64,000 nt of DNA from Pithys albifrons albifrons (GCF_047495875.1 NC_092465.1:7303160-7367159), one strand, 5' to 3'. Counted from the stretch's first letter, positions 11,476 to 26,000 are shown. The notes: generated by a model not told the origin, from the sequence alone. Translations and numbers: made by a program.

Positions 11476-14400
11476 AGGTTTGAGAGGCAGTCTCCCTGCT
11501 AATGTCTGTTCCATAAGAGCATCTGTACTTCACAGAGTCAAATTAAATTGAATTGGTAAAAGGTGCTGCAGTAGAGAATGTGGTAAGTACCCAGGAGTGA
11601 ACAGAGAAGCCATGTAAGTCTCCTGGATAGGTTTAGCCTCCAGTGGCTGAGATTTTTTAGGTCAAAGAAATGAAAAAGGATGCAGAAGCAGGAACATGAG
11701 AGCTCTCCAAATGTAGCTTCTCCAGGTTTCTCATTTTGCAGGGGAACTGACTCACAATGGAAGAAGGTGTTTTTTCCTTTCATTCTTTCTGTGCTTTTGG
11801 ATCTGAAGATTGTTGGTCTCTCTTTGAACAGTTTACAGATTCATGATGAGCTGCAGGTGTGCTATCAGTGCAAAGGTACCATAAAACAGCAGAACCGGGA
11901 ACTTCTAATTCTAAAATTAACAGCAGAGGTTTTATTGAACAGAGTATGTGATGAATAAATGGTTTATGTGGAATGCATGCACTAGCTTATATTACCTACA
12001 GGGGAAATTGTGCTTTTTACTGATACAGAATGCATATGGGAAAGTGCTGAAATGGTAAGAAGGGACCAGTCCTCATCACAGGCCACCTCTTCCAAAGTGC
12101 TTGTACTCTCTCTTCTCACAGAAGTCCATGGGAGTGGAAGGCATGCTGCACTTTGCAGTAGGCACTTAGCACATCTATTCTAATCCATTTTTAATGTGAC
12201 TTTCACTTTGAAGCATCATGCTGTATATGAAAACCAGGTACAGCAATGTGATGTAGTTGCTAATGTTTCTGGATGCAGAGAGGTCAGAAAGTACAAAGTC
12301 GTATAGTGTGCACCTCCCTTGCTCTAGATTGACAGCTACCAAAGTTAGCAAGACAGACAAAGTTGTTTCACAATTTTCAGCATGTTAATGTCATTTGAAA
12401 TATTCCTATTTTAAGTTTAAAATAGCAGGGTGTCTTCCCCATCAGCAGAGAGTAGGCTTGACCCTTCTTACACTGCTGTCAAAGATACTTTTTTCCTGAC
12501 TTTTCTGAGGCCATTTTGATCCTTGCCTCTGATTCTTCTAAAAGATGAAAATAAGGGGCATGTATTTATAGGGGAACATTGTGATTGTACAGTTGGACTT
12601 TTTTATTCACATATCAAAGTACATTTACAGCTTATGGAACTGTATTTCATCCATAGTCACAGTCTGCTCCCTCTGCATGGTCGAGATATGTCACGTACAA
12701 GTGCTCTGGGTGTCCTTAGTCACGTTCTACTGTCTATGTAGAGTATGGGGAAGTGAGAATAAGTGCAATTGTGCAGCCAAAGATGGACTTGCCACTGTGG
12801 TCCAGTCCTGTTATTTACTAGTTAAGAGATGCAAATGTTGTACATGTGCTGAGTGATATGCAAGAAGTTTGAATCTCTTTGGTGTCTGGCTGACATGGCT
12901 GAGTTCTCTGTCCAAACACAGTTTGCTTTTCCAGTCCACTGCTTCACGATGCTTTGAAGAAAACAGAAAACAAAAGCCTAGGTAATTATGGAAGGTCTCA
13001 TCCCTACTTGGTTGTTCATAATTCTTTGAATAAACTGCTTCTTTCAGCCTTCTTCATTGGCTGGAATAATATTTGGACTTGCCCTACATTAACTACAGCG
13101 ATTGTGATCACTCCTTGATTTGCAAGCTGGTTCCATAGAAAAAAAAAGGCCTCATTTTCCTTTTCCACATCAAAGCACACTAAGCTTCTTGTCTGTGCCT
13201 CATCAAAGGAAAGATTTCCACACATATATTTCTCAGAAAATGACAGGAGGAACTAGGAAACAAGTTGAAATGAAACATTAATTTAAAAGAACACAAGTGT
13301 CCTAATTGGAGCTTTACTTTAACAGATTTCCCCATGTCTGAAAAATGATGACTGGGAGCATAATCAGGCTTTTGGCTCGGCCATCTCTGAATTGTTCATA
13401 ATAACTCTCAAATCGGTTCACTGAGATTTTAAAATGAATTTAGAAGCCATCAGCTGTGTGGGTAATCTAAGGGACCACATCCTGAGCCTTTGCTCAGGAA
13501 AGATGTATTCATTAAAACTTCTAAAAACAACAGAGAACAGAAGGCATGTCAAGGTCACTGTGATATTCTGAAATTACTGCCATAGCCTGTAAAGCATATA
13601 TATAAATCATATCTGGGCCAGCTAAGTTCCCCTGATTCAGCTAATGTTAGACAAGGGATGAAGTGACTTAGAGTATCATTGCTTTCTGTGAGAAACCAAA
13701 CACAGTGAGGCTCTAAGCCACGTTCAGCTCACACAGCCAGAAAACCACTGCAAAAGTGAACATCCCAAATTCTTATCACTCAGGGGTCACGGTGCCTATA
13801 AAGACTATTCCTTGCAGCTGAGAAGTGTGGGCTGTCACAGTGCAGTCAGCAAAGAGAAGCTCCCTCTCTGTCCTTTATAAAGAAAATAATTGTCTCATTA
13901 ATATTAATAAAAACCTCCAGCCACATTCATCGGGTTAGATTCAAGAACATATTGTGAATGTTTGAATATATTGCAGCTTACATGTGCAAAGACATCCAGT
14001 ACTAATTCTTTCAGAATACCCCAATGATGGATTTTTGAGGGTTTATAAGCAAGAGATTAGAAAAGCCACATGTTGAGAGTGACAAGGAGACAGACACACA
14101 AACAGGGCGTCTGGGATGGAGGAGCATTTATTAATAAAAAGAGACATCCATACAGTGCTGACTGCTAGCAAGTGATGCACACCCATGGAGTGGGTGTGAG
14201 TTTCCCATGGAATTAAATTAAGTTCCATTTAATCCTGTTTATTATTTAATTAAAAGGCAGGGTAGTGGGAGACTTCCATCTCCTCTGTTGGAGCCCTTCA
14301 TTTTTCAGTGCTCAGCTTTGTGTCGTGGGGTGGAAAACAGCTGCCCAGTCAGTGTCCTGGATTTCAGGGCACACTGCATTCATTGAAAGGGTGGATATTT

Positions 14401-17392
14401 TTGCATCTTGTCTGTTCATGACTTAACACCCAGGAGAAGAAAATAAGGAAGGCAGACAAAGGACTTCTCGATAAGATGGGCAGTCAGTGTAGTCAGAAAT
14501 GGTTTCAAAAATCTTCGCTATCACTTTCCTTTTCTAGGCTTGGGCTATGCCTTGGTCCAGATTTGCTGCCAGCTCTAGATCTGAAATGATGGCTGCAGCA
14601 TGGCCTAAATTAAGCTGTTAATAACAAATTCATTAGGAAAAAAAACCATTTTTGGTTACCTGGACTCTACAAGAGAAGCAGGAAAACTGATCCTGGCCTC
14701 TGAAGACAGAAAATAGGTGATGGCTGACATATGGAATGATGGCAATTGTTTACACAGCATTATTATTCAGGATGCTAATTCTGAGACTTCATGTGCTTCC
14801 TTTTGTGTCTCTGTATTTCCTGAAGGAAAATGCTATAAAATGTCTCTGGTCTTTGGTCAGGCTTCTGCTTAGTTTCAGGATCTACAGTTTCATATGAAGC
14901 AGTTCAGGAATCTTCCTATAAACTTGCCACTACTGCTACAATTACTTTGGCAAGTCTTTGCATTATTTTTTCAAGTGTTTGAGTTTAGAAAGTTAGCAAA
15001 AGGATTACCTTCACGTTCAGTCCTTCAGTGCACAGGAAAGGCTGTTGTGCTTTACTTCATTGTGATGAGTGCACTCTGTGTGCTTGAGACAGCTTTAGAT
15101 ACCTGTAAGTATAACAATTCTGGCAGAATGGAATTCTTGCTGCTGGATGGTGTTTCCAAACATAATGGAAAATGTTGACTAATCAGTAGAGCTGAGGCTA
15201 CCTTACAGGTTGTCTCTCCCTTTATTCAGCCTCTTGAAAGAAAATCTGGGACTCTCCTTCTGACAGTGCTTTGATTTTTAGCTCTGGAGGAATGGGAGCA
15301 GGATGTCCTCTGTGAGTCAGCCCTAACCTCTGTTGGTCTGACAAAGCAAACCCCAAGTTTTCTGACCTTGTTGGCAAGGCTTTTCTGTTTATTCATGAAT
15401 TTTACTGTGGTCAGGACATGGGAAAGATTTTTGCACTGGAAAATGGTCCTCCTTTTGTTCATTCAAATGGAGAGAAGGTTTTTGTTCTCCTCCTTGTACT
15501 GAGAATATAAGAGGAAACTGCCCGTATAGCCATTGCTGTTTCTGCATTGCCATGGGAACAGATTTCAAGCGCTGCATCCATTAAGTCACATAATTGAAAA
15601 ATGGCACAGTTTACCCATTCAAACTGCACTTTTGCCATTGCCCTGTGTACGCTGACCTGGTGCAATGTGGTTTTTGAGCTAGGTTGGTTCCTGAATGAAC
15701 AGAGTGGCATTAACTGCAGTTGGGTATGATGGTTTGGGGTGTGACAAATAGCCTAGACAGGGCATTGTGCTGATGTGGCTCTTCTACCACCTCAGGCTTG
15801 TGTGAGCTGATTCAGAGGTTCTGCAGGGATACACACTGACAGAACTTTAACCAGTATAGCACTACATTTTATTGCACAGGACTTTTAATACCCTTAAGAC
15901 TTCTCATAACATTTTGTATTCAATTACTATTTACTGGTGAAAAAATTTAATGTTCTCCCCATTTTTCTTCATTTTGAGGTTGGCTTCTGGTTCTAGAATA
16001 CTAAATCAGACATCATGGTACTAGAATAAAACTTTCAAATGTATTTCTTCTGTAGTATACTAGTTATTGTTAAGCACAGCAGAGTCAGGAGAAAGTGAGG
16101 CACAAATTGAGCCAAAATGAGGCCTCCTGAAGAGACTGCAATGCTTGTATTCTTGCGTGCACAATACTTAATTGCAAAAGAATTTCTAACCATATGTTAG
16201 TATGATAATATGTATGAAAATTGTATAAATTTATGTATTCTTACATAGAGTCGTTTTTTTTCTTTTCAATTTTAAAACCTACCTCAAGAGTGAAGAATGG
16301 AGGAGTAATCATTGAATACATTCGTATTTCAAATGAGACCCAATTCACAGCCTCTTAACCTTGCCTGCAGGATCTGCTGGTAGGAGCATTTTCTATGAGG
16401 AATAGCATGAGTGTTTCAGAGTCTACATTTGCACAGACACAGAATGTAGAATATCGTTTATAGCAGTTTACAGAGGCAGTTGTAAGTAGTTGATAAATGC
16501 CATTGGCCTTCTGCTAATTTTTGTTTGTCTCGCTTAGTGCTGTAGGTGCCTCCGATAAGATTGTTGGCTGGGTTCAAAAGGGCAATGAATCTGCAACTGG
16601 GTTGGAGGAGATGGGCTGCTAACAAATCATACTGAAGTCACCAGAGCAGAAGAGGAACGAAGAAAAGATCAATTTTTTTTCTTTTCCTTTTTTCTGTTTT
16701 CCCCTGACAGCTCCCTCTTCAGTACTGCCAGCCTTTCACTAGCAGTCAGTAAAATGTTATGTCTCTTTATCTTTTGGACAGACATATGTAGGATAATTTC
16801 CAGATACCTGCCAATGATAAAAAATTTAAAACTTTGCTGGGAATTCATGACTTTTCAAACCTCTGTAGGCAGTTACTTGTCAATTTATGAAGAGGGAGCT
16901 GGGTACAAGTGAGAAGTGGAGTGGTAGTAGTTGAGTACTGGAAAAAATTGAGGGAAGTTCATCAGGATCCTAAATGGCAAGAACTTAAAAAAGTCCAACT
17001 CTGAAACAGAAGTTGAAATACTTTTATTTTTCCTACAGGTCTGTGGTAGAAATCACTCATCACATTGATTCTAGAGAACATGGTGCATTTCAAAGTGCAA
17101 GGAAGGGAATTGTTAAGTTTGAGCTTTGACATTTTAACAACAAGGTGCAGGTTAGAGTGACACTATGCACAGTCCAAATCTCTCCTTTGAGCTTTCTGCA
17201 GGATGTTCTGGGTGAGGAGAATTACATTTTGTAGATGATGAACTGCTCTTCCTCTGGAATCTACTTCAACCTACTTGACCCACAGCTGATACTTATCAGT
17301 AGCACAAGAGTGAGCATTGTGGTATGGCTGAAAAAGGTTTCATGGATTAAAATGAGAATTACCCCGTTATCTGAGTCTTAGTCATGTTAGTC
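11476..17392. other. Unique non-coding DNA
   Basis: About 6 kb with no recognised repeat or exon. A plus-strand open stretch at 11680-11958 and minus-strand ones at 15226-15710 show no domain. 13140-13149 is a short A run and 16671-16705 a pyrimidine-rich tract. 13855-13990 and 14580-14660 are AT-rich with several TAAT cores and look like possible conserved non-coding DNA, but conservation cannot be judged from one sequence. Confidence 0.5.
13860..13990. promoter_or_regulatory. Possible AT-rich regulatory element
   Basis: TCATTAATATTAATAAAAAC at 13895-13914 places two TAAT homeodomain cores a few bases apart, followed by further A/T-rich words and a TTTGAATATATTG stretch. No repeat identity. 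The motif clustering is seen; regulatory activity is speculation. Confidence 0.15.
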
Positions 17393-17447
17393 TTATTTAG
17401 TTCAAACATTTTATTTAGTTTGAACATTTTATTTAGTTCTGAACATT
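17393..17447. repeat. Short minisatellite, three 18-19 bp units
   Basis: TTATTTAGTT-CAAACATT (17393-17410), TTATTTAGTT-TGAACATT (17411-17428) and TTATTTAGTTC-TGAACATT (17429-17447) are head-to-tail copies differing by one or two bases. Nothing else marks a mobile origin. Confidence 0.9.
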
Positions 17448-18274
17448 TTGCTTGCAAAGAGTATAAAAGATAATCAGTGGCTTCTATGAATATATTAGGA
17501 ATAAGGAAAAAAGGGAAAATAACAAAGGAAGAGAGGAATTAAAGGGTGAAACAGACAGGACAGGAGTTGTCAATACTTTCTTTGTTTTGGTTTTCACAAA
17601 CTGTTAATTGCAATTAGATGCTTAATGAAGTTAATCTTAATAAAGGGATAGACATGAAGGCCAGTACAAGGAAAGAGTAGGTTTTGCATTTTTTAGTTAA
17701 AGAGAACTTTAGGCTTGGTCTGGAGTACCTAAGGACTATGCTGGAGAGATTTCTCAACTGTTAGTGCCCATCTGTAAGATTACATCAATTATATTCTGAG
17801 GGAGAAGAGAAAAATTAGGACAGCAACTACCTTTGCAGTGAAAAAGTGCGGAAGACCTAGTTGATACTAGAGCAGACAGTCAGAGGTCAATTCCTTGTGG
17901 TTTCTACCACAACCAAGACTTTACCTTGATAAATAATGTAGTTGTGACAGAATAACTGAACTACTGACAGGGTGGAACAGTATCACTGATATATCCAAGA
18001 GGTTTTGAGTACTTTTTAGGTAAAGATTATTTTTTTTTGAAAGTTGCCAAGGTCGTTTCTCACAAGGCAGCTGGGGAAGCTGCTCTAGGGGTCATTGCCA
18101 TAACACAATATCTTCTTTTAAAGCCAGTTGTTCACCTCTCTGAGTCCTGAGCCTTGGCTTAGTATGGAACTGGGAAGGCTTGGGAAGCTGAGGCAGAGCA
18201 GATAGATCTGTTGAGGACTTAGTTCTGGTCAGCATTTTCTTTTAACAACTTAGATAATAAAACAGCCCATTCAG
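17448..18274. other. Unique non-coding DNA upstream of a CR1 relic
   Basis: Nothing recognised. A T8 run lies near 18032. The segment leads into the CR1 body. Confidence 0.5.
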
Positions 18275-18690
18275 TTTCAAAATTTGCTATGACTCCAAAT
18301 GAAGAACAGGAAGGGAATGAAACACTGAGGGATGGCATCAGAACAGAGATTGAACTGAAAATGAAGTGTAGTTCTATTTTTGGAAATCAAATACATATGT
18401 ACCACAAGGCTTTGACTACTCAGCTGTGTGCCAACTACATGATGCAGTTGTTAAAAGGCAAATATCATTCCAGAATGTTGTAGGAGGAGTGTCAAATGTA
18501 ATTACTCTTCTCACCTCAGTGCTGATGAAGCCTCTGCTGGAATCCTGCCTTCAGCTCTGGGCACCACACTTCCAGAAAGAGTTGGAAAGAGCTGGGAGTA
18601 GAGTAATGAGAACAGCAGGTGGTTTAGAAGACATGAGATTGGAGATAAGTGATGATTATTTCTTCCTCTTACAGGAAAAAAGAGAATCAC
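18275..18690 (+). mobile_element. Old CR1/L3-type LINE body fragment
   Basis: AAATTTGCTATGACTCCAAA at 18279-18298 corresponds to the CR1 RT active-site segment that normally encodes F-A-D-D-T-K, here broken by a small deletion and substitutions. Further on, 18424-18500 matches the segment encoding the S-Q-Q-C-A-L-A-A-K-K-A-N motif and the one after it. 18518-18610 reads LMKPLLESCLQLWAPHFQKE, clearly the CR1 LEYCVQFWAPHYKKD region. The match fades near 18690. Neither the N-terminal RT half nor the 3' tail is present next to it. Two overlapping ORFs (18289-18483 and 18426-18755) are debris of the single element frame. It is much more decayed than the copy at 2.1 kb. Confidence 0.8.
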
Positions 18691-21600
18691 TTAAGTTGCA
18701 GCAAATATTTGCACCAGATCTGAGGTTTCTAATTGGATTTCTAGTAGCTGTCTGAGAAGACACAGGTTTTTAGGCAGAGTTGAGGTAGTGAAACCTCACT
18801 GCAGAACCATGAAACCCCTCACAGGGTAACTTTGAACATGCTCTTGAGGAAACTGTCATTGCTATTAGGTGGTATAATTACACTGGGGTAAAGTTTCTGC
18901 AGTCTAAGAGGTTGCTTCCTAAGCCATCCTGCACTGACTGGGACTGGCCTCATCACTGCAGTTCCTGGCTTTGACTGTGAGACATTCAGCACATTCCCAT
19001 TGGGAATGGGATTATCTTGGTGTTATCCATGATCTAGTCTGAGCTTTATTTCCCCAAGAGTACTCTATTTTTTTTAATACCCTTCTAATACCACCTGACT
19101 CTCTACACTAATACCTTTTTTCCTCCATATTTTCCAAGCTTTTTTCCTTGCTCTGCTTTTGCCAGTCATGCCACTGGCCTTTCTTTGCTGTTCAAATTGT
19201 TGCAGCCACAGACCTTTCTCCTGGTGTTGGTGTAAAGGGTGTTGGTGCAGGAAACCAGAAATCACTAATGATGACAAAATAATTGCTTAGACCTTCTAAG
19301 TCAACTACTTACATGCTGAAACAAAATGGAATATAGTATGGATAATTTCGTTGCTGTTTTGGTGGGACTTTAAATGACACAAAGCCTGTGCAAGTTACCC
19401 AGGGAAGATTTAGTGTTGATTTTTTCCCATGGAAAGATCTCAGGCTTTTCACAGAGAGTGTTTTTTCACCTAAATTGCTTGGTACAGTGTAAAACAGATG
19501 CTCTTTTACTGTTAGATTGCATATATAGGATTCATAATATCTAGAGTCTTCAGGAAGTACCTAAATTCAAATTTATGTATTTAAACTGAAAAAGGACCTT
19601 GAAAGAGTTTCTCTTCCATACATATTTAAGTCTCACTTACCTTTCCCTCTAGGCTAGGTAGGCTGTTAGTGTTATCTCAAGAGTTACCATGGAAACAGTT
19701 CTACCCTCTCCTTTCCTTTCAGTCTGTCTCTCCCAGACAAAATCTATCTTTGTAAAACTCTGGCCATGCTAAAATGGAAGTAAAACCTTAATAATTAAAT
19801 ACCAAGTGTTACCTCACCAGCTGATATTGAGCGATTAAATTAGTTTAAATTAGTGAAACAGTGCCAAAAGACAAGGTGAGGATCTGTCCCTGGATTTTTA
19901 ACCCTTTCTCTCCTCTTTTTCTCCAAAACCAAATACAAAACTGCTTTGAGGTCCAAGCCCAGTATTTTTGAGGTAGAAATTTTTCAAGCAAAGAATTGAC
20001 TCTTTTCAAGTATATACATCTTCATCCAGTTGCTGTTTCTGGGTAATTGCAACGCTTTATGCAAATATAATTTACAGAAAGTAAATTAAATTAATTAATG
20101 ATTTTAAATTTTGAGGAATTTTCAATGAAGCCTTCCAAAGGAAGGTGTCCCCCTTGGAACTCAAGTATTGGCATATGTGTATGAACTCCCCATGGCAACC
20201 AGGTAGGAGGGTCACTCACTAAATTAAAAAATGTGTCAGAAATGTGAGTTTATAACTTGTAGACATCAAAGCAATGCTACAGAGGAAAACACATCGAGGG
20301 GGATGTGTTTTGCCTCATCCTTAAAGCTCAGATTTCAACAGGGAAATTGGAGCTGACATGAAAGGACCAAGAAAGCCTGTATCCCTGTCATCCTTATCAT
20401 GGAGGGGAACTTTTATCACCTTCTGATGAACGAGACTCGGCAATACTCCCAGAAAAGGTTAGGATTATACGTTTGCAAAGAGAACTCCTGGCTTTAAGGA
20501 CTATTTGACAGAAAGTCAAAGAGTCATTGTAACCAACCAGAAAATGACTATCACGGTTCAGTCTGTACTTAGTCTCAGGAAGACCAATCTCTGTGTCTCA
20601 TGTTTTCTGATCAGGTAGTGGTGGAATAGTTGTTGAGTTTAGTTTCAAGTTTTTCTAATAGCAGCCAGGTCCTATATCAGCATATTTGCAGAGTAGTGCT
20701 GCATGCAGCTACTACATGGTTTAACAGAAAGTGGAGACAACACAATGAATTTTGACTTTCTTTTTATTTCATAAATAATTTTCTAACATCTTTAAAAATG
20801 TGTGGTTGATGTAAATATGGGCTGAGAGTACAGATCATGGTCTAGAACAAATCTGAATTAAGAGTAGGGGGGAGAGCTGAAGGCCAAAGGGCTGATGAAG
20901 TAGGAATAGATACAGGGTACATGCCATCAAGAATTACCAGTTAGTGTTGGGATAGCACTGAGGGCAGAAAACTTGATCCAGGTTTGGGATTGGAGGTTGG
21001 GTATTACTAGGTTCAGAAAGGGTACTAGTCTGAGTTAAGTATCTTAAGCTCTCACAGTCCTTTTTGTGGGCATTATTTCACACAGATGAAATCCTGTGGC
21101 ATTTCTTGAGAGAGTTTAAAGTTCAACAGATCATTCATATCCTCACAGAGGCCTAGTCAGGATGTTGCAAAAGAGGATATGAAATAAATCTTTCTCAACA
21201 GGGATTTATTTCTATTGCCTTTATGAAACCTTTAATTGCAATGTGACCATTTCAGGTGGTGTACAAGAATCTGAGCTGTGCTGAAGTCTTCATTTTAACT
21301 TGAATATCTCCAGTTCTGTAGTTGCAGCTGACTTAATTTCTATAAAAATCATCCTGCCATACCAAATCCTGTAGTGAGAATGTATTGAAATAGAACTCTT
21401 GTAAAAGTTATTCCCACACTCTATATGTAGTAAGGAACTAAACATCTGTTGGATTTCAGCAGGTTTGGAATTGTGTTTAGAGTAACACAGTTTTTAAAGC
21501 AAGATGATACAAGTTTTGAGGCCACACTATATATTCCTATAAAAAGGGGAATTAAAAATGATTAATGCAATTAAAGCTTGTCAAAATAATTACAATAATG

Positions 21601-22995
21601 ACAGCAAATTTATTTGCTTATGCATAATATAAATGAAAAGAATAGGTAAGAAAATCAGCAAATGCAAAAATTAAAAAATTAATACTCCAGAAAACCAGAG
21701 GACCTATCATTAAAGGTTTCTTTCATCATCTTATGACTATGTCTATTCATTTAAACTTGTATTGTGTTGTACAAACTTCTTTGTATGGTTCAGTGTATCT
21801 CAATTAGGATTTTACTGCCCTGTCATAAAGCTCATCACAGGCTAGAAGTTTTCTTTTCTTTCCCTGTTTGTGAGGCCTGCCAAGTTCTCTATAAGCTGTC
21901 ACTCACTGTATTACACTCAGTGCATGAATAGAAGTTTGTCCACAATGAAGTTGTCCCATATTTCTCAGGGATTTTTAGACCATTTACAGTCTGTCCTATC
22001 TGCCTAAATCCCCTGCACAGAGCTTTTGTGTCAGAAATGCACGAAAGCATCATACAATGGACTTGAAAAAGCAGCAAAAACATCTATCTTTTAATAGGTA
22101 TTTCTAGCAGTGGCTTCATTTTGCTGTCTTTTACACATGTAATTTATAATCAAAAAGTATGGTACGTTAGTGAATAAACATGGAAAAACTGATTCACCTC
22201 TTGAAACTGTAAATATGAAATGTCAGGATTGCTGCTAAGAGTGCTGTGTCTGCAAACCAAGACAAAAGCAAGAGTTAGGAAGTCAGCAATAGCTCCTTCT
22301 CCCTGTCATCCTGACACCACTGCAGTGGTTACTCTTATAATATGCACATGAAACCTGTCCCAGAGGCAGCCCCTGCCCCTGAAGAAGCTGCCCAGGCTGT
22401 GCAGTGCCAGGGGTACAGATAAGGCACACTGGAAATTTCTGCTTGCTTACATGCATATAGATAAGGACTTGGCAGAAAAGCTCACACCAGGTAATAGGTC
22501 TTTCTAGTGTCTTTATTTCTGAGGTAAATAGCTTTTAGTAATGAATTCCAGGCTCTGAATGTGTAATGGAGGTATATTTGATGCTGGATTGCATGAAGAC
22601 ATTAAGCATAAGTAGCAATTTAGAGTATTCCTAGAAAATTTGCATTGGTATAAAAATACAAAAGATCAGAGGGAGTTTTTGACAAAAGGCTCACAAAAGG
22701 TGCTCACAGTTCTCCTCAGCTACAATGGGGTGAGAGTGCCCCAGCCCCACTGCCTTATATGAAGATGCAAAAAAAAGATGTAAAACAAAATAGTTTTTCA
22801 GAACATTCAGTGTTCAAAAATTGAGAGAATTTTTGAAGTGTCATCTGCAGCTGTGCTGTGCCCTCTATTAAGGTGAATGGGAATGGAAGGAATTACATGT
22901 TTGGGTGACTGAAAAGAATGAGCTGCATTTCTTCTAATGCCACAGTACTTTACTCCCTGTATCCTGAAATAAGTCTTGTCTCTGATCTCTTTAGG
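18691..22995. other. Unique non-coding DNA, AT-rich
   Basis: No exon or further transposon recognised; the CR1 match does not continue convincingly past 18690. 19780-19870 and 20040-20110 are very AT-rich. 21540-21700 holds clustered ATTAA/TAAT words and is listed separately. Confidence 0.5.
21548..21660. promoter_or_regulatory. Possible AT-rich enhancer-like block
   Basis: GATTAATGCAATTAAAG near 21560 and ATTTGCTTATGCATAATATA near 21612 bring together homeodomain (TAAT) and POU/octamer-like (ATTTGC, ATGCAT) words within 80 bp. The surroundings are free of repeats. The evidence is motif density only, which AT-rich DNA gives easily. Confidence 0.17.
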
Positions 22996-23032
22996 TTTTT
23001 ATTTGAATTTTATTTGGATTTATTTTTATTTG
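22996..23032. repeat. T/A-rich TTTATTTG-type low-complexity tract
   Basis: TTTTTATTTGAATTTTATTT and then GGATTTATTTTTATTTG repeat the word TTTATTTG with slight changes. Confidence 0.7.
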
Positions 23033-26000
23033 TGGGGTGAAATGAATGCCCATATAGCCTAAGTTAAGCCATTTACAGTATTTCTTTTAATTAGCTCTCT
23101 TTTCCTAGCATTATGAAGAACTATGGCAAAGAGCTGTTACTGCAGCGTTTCAAGCTGGCTGTTTGAATTGAAATGTGGTTTACAATTACAAAGTAATAGG
23201 AACAAAAAGCAGTGCTGCAAAGAGAAACTTTTCTGAAGCTTTCCTGACATCTGTATCTTGTCTGGATAGGATATTTTGGTATGACTCGCTCTGCTTTCAT
23301 CTGGAGAGCATTGATCATATTAATTTTTAAGGCTGTAAATCAACTACTTCTAGTTATCTATGATTCTTTTGGAGTTGACCCTGGCTTTGCATCTGTGTCT
23401 CAGCAAGATTCAGGCTAAAATTCTGACCCTTCTGGAGTTAAATGGGAGGTTTGGCATTGATGTCAATATATCCAAGATTTTCACGTGGTGAAAACCTTGT
23501 CCTTCTCTCATTATACTTAAATAACATGAGGTACAGGCAGTGAAGAGAGTTCAGTTCTACTGGAGTTCAGTAGTAGGATTTTTAAGTTGAGAAGGACAAT
23601 GATGTTCCATCTCTAAGGGTTACCTATTCTTTTCCTTTAGGAGGAGACCCAGGAGTGTGCAGTGCTGTGCATGTGCTGCTGTACACACACACAGACAGCT
23701 TTTCCAGCTGTGTAAATTGGTAGTGAGGTTTCCAGGAGCTGGGCTAATTCTTGTACCTCAGCAGACTGCTCAGGTTCACCTGGTGATTGAAGGACATGCT
23801 AAATAGCATGATAAATAATGTTTATTTCTGCAACTGAACTCCAAGATTGTAAGTCTAATTTTCAGGGACAGCCACACTGAGCTACAGAAAACCACAGCAC
23901 TGTTTACAGAATGAGTTTCACTTGTCATGACCACTTTGAACAAATATTCTGAGCAGAAGTAAGCTGGTTAAAAAGAACAGTCAACAGTAACATTTCACAT
24001 GCACTCTTACGAGACAAAACCATTCTGCTGTTAAATTGCACCTCCTGCCTTCAGTTTTAAATTCTTCAAAGTCTTCTATCTCTGGATTCCTTCTGGAGGA
24101 ATTATTGGACAATTTATCATTATTTCTGTATTGTTTCCCTTGGGAAAATCAAATACCTGGTCAGAGCTGTAAAACATGAGTGTCTTATTTTAAAAACCAC
24201 CAGACATTTGCTTAGGAATGAGATCTGGAAATCAACTGGAGAGAGATCCCTATTCAGTCCTCAACCTGCAGGCTCTCAGTGAGCCACCAAGGGAATATAT
24301 GGAATATCATGCCCAAACCTGCAGGATATTTGGGCTGAACTGTCCAGCTGGGTTTTTGAAGTGTTTAGGAAAACATGGCATTAAACTCCCTGTGTGAAGG
24401 AGAGGCCAGTTCATGTAGGTGAAGGTATATTAACTCAGAGTTCTGCCTGGGCATGGCTTCTCCAAGCTGGCACTCTGGACCTGGTGCTGTCAGGGCTGTG
24501 GCTGTGCCAGACCCCTCGGAAGCTGCAGCTGATCCAGGGGGACTCTGGGGCTCTGGGGATGCAGCTTTGCCCTGAGCTCTGTTCACAGAGAAAGTGCTGC
24601 TCACTCCCTGGGTCCAGCCCTGCCACCAAGGAGGGAGAGATCTCTCTGGCAGTTTGATCTAGGATAGGAACTGAAAATGATCCAGACAAAATCCCCCAAG
24701 ATATCTATAATTATGTGTAGTAACAGTCTACTAAATTGAGAAAGTGTTGTGCAGGGACAAAGGCAATCATCCATTCTCCCACGTTGGAAAAGGAGTCTTA
24801 ATGATTTAGGTGGAAATTGTGTAAAAGAATCCATGTCTTTCATCCAGCAGTTAGAGATTTATATAAACACAATTATTTTACTTTAATTAGTGATTATGAT
24901 AAATGAGAGGCCTGTATTGCTAATTTTCCTTGGACTTGTGTGCTTTTTGGGTTTCATTTTTAACAGCACTGAAGTACCTAGAGGAGGGATGCAGTGAGTT
25001 TCCATCCCTGTATTAGTTGACAGGTCTGAGAAAAATATTTGCAACTGTATTTCTTTTGTGGAGGATGCTTTTTTTTCCACAAGAGAGGTGATTTTAATGA
25101 AAACTGTTGCTCTGGTATATCTGTGATTTCATTCTAATTTTTGAACATGAAAAATGTGCCTTTTTTGTATTTCCACAAATATAACTCTAATTTAAAATGT
25201 TGGGATTGTTTTACAGATTTTACATGTGATTTTAGTTGGGTTTAGAAAACTTATAAAGAAGCTTTAAAAGCAAAAAAAAAATGCAGTAAAAAAGCTTGTA
25301 AAGAACTTAAAAATGTAATTACATACTTTGGAAATGAAAACCATAATGTTTCCTCACATCAGAATTCTTGGTAAAGGTAAGTTTACCCTTTGTGATGTGC
25401 AATTCTTTAGTGAAAAATGTTAAAGAACAACAGCACTGACTTTTTTTGTATTTATGGTTGATAGAGCTAACTTTGTCTTTACAGACTTTGCAAACTGTAA
25501 TTCTAAAAGGCATCATATCCACGTAAAGACAACAATAACAACAAAAAAATTGTGAATCACACAAAGGAAGATACAAGTACTTATCATTGAGTATTACCTT
25601 TTGTTCCTGCCTCAAGAACATTGAGTTGTATTAGTAATAATTCTTTGCTAAAGATTAGGACAAAAGGTGGTGTTTCTGCATTATTTGGCTGCAGAAACTG
25701 ACTTAGGGTTTAGATTTCAGCCTTTGAATACTGTGAATAGGTTTTCAATATATATGTTTTTAGAGCTCTGAGATGAGAAAGATGATGCATCTTAAATTGA
25801 TTAGAGAGCAAGTTTTACAGTTAGAGATGCTGCATGACCACTGTGAGTTGTTTATAAATCTTGTTTCATTTTGGCAATGATTTTTATATGTGGTTTGATT
25901 TATGTTATGAGGTGGATGCCAAGAGACAAGCAACATAAATCATGAAAATGAAGCAGCCTAATATACAATAGCTAGTTACAAAATTCAGGCTTGCTATTAA

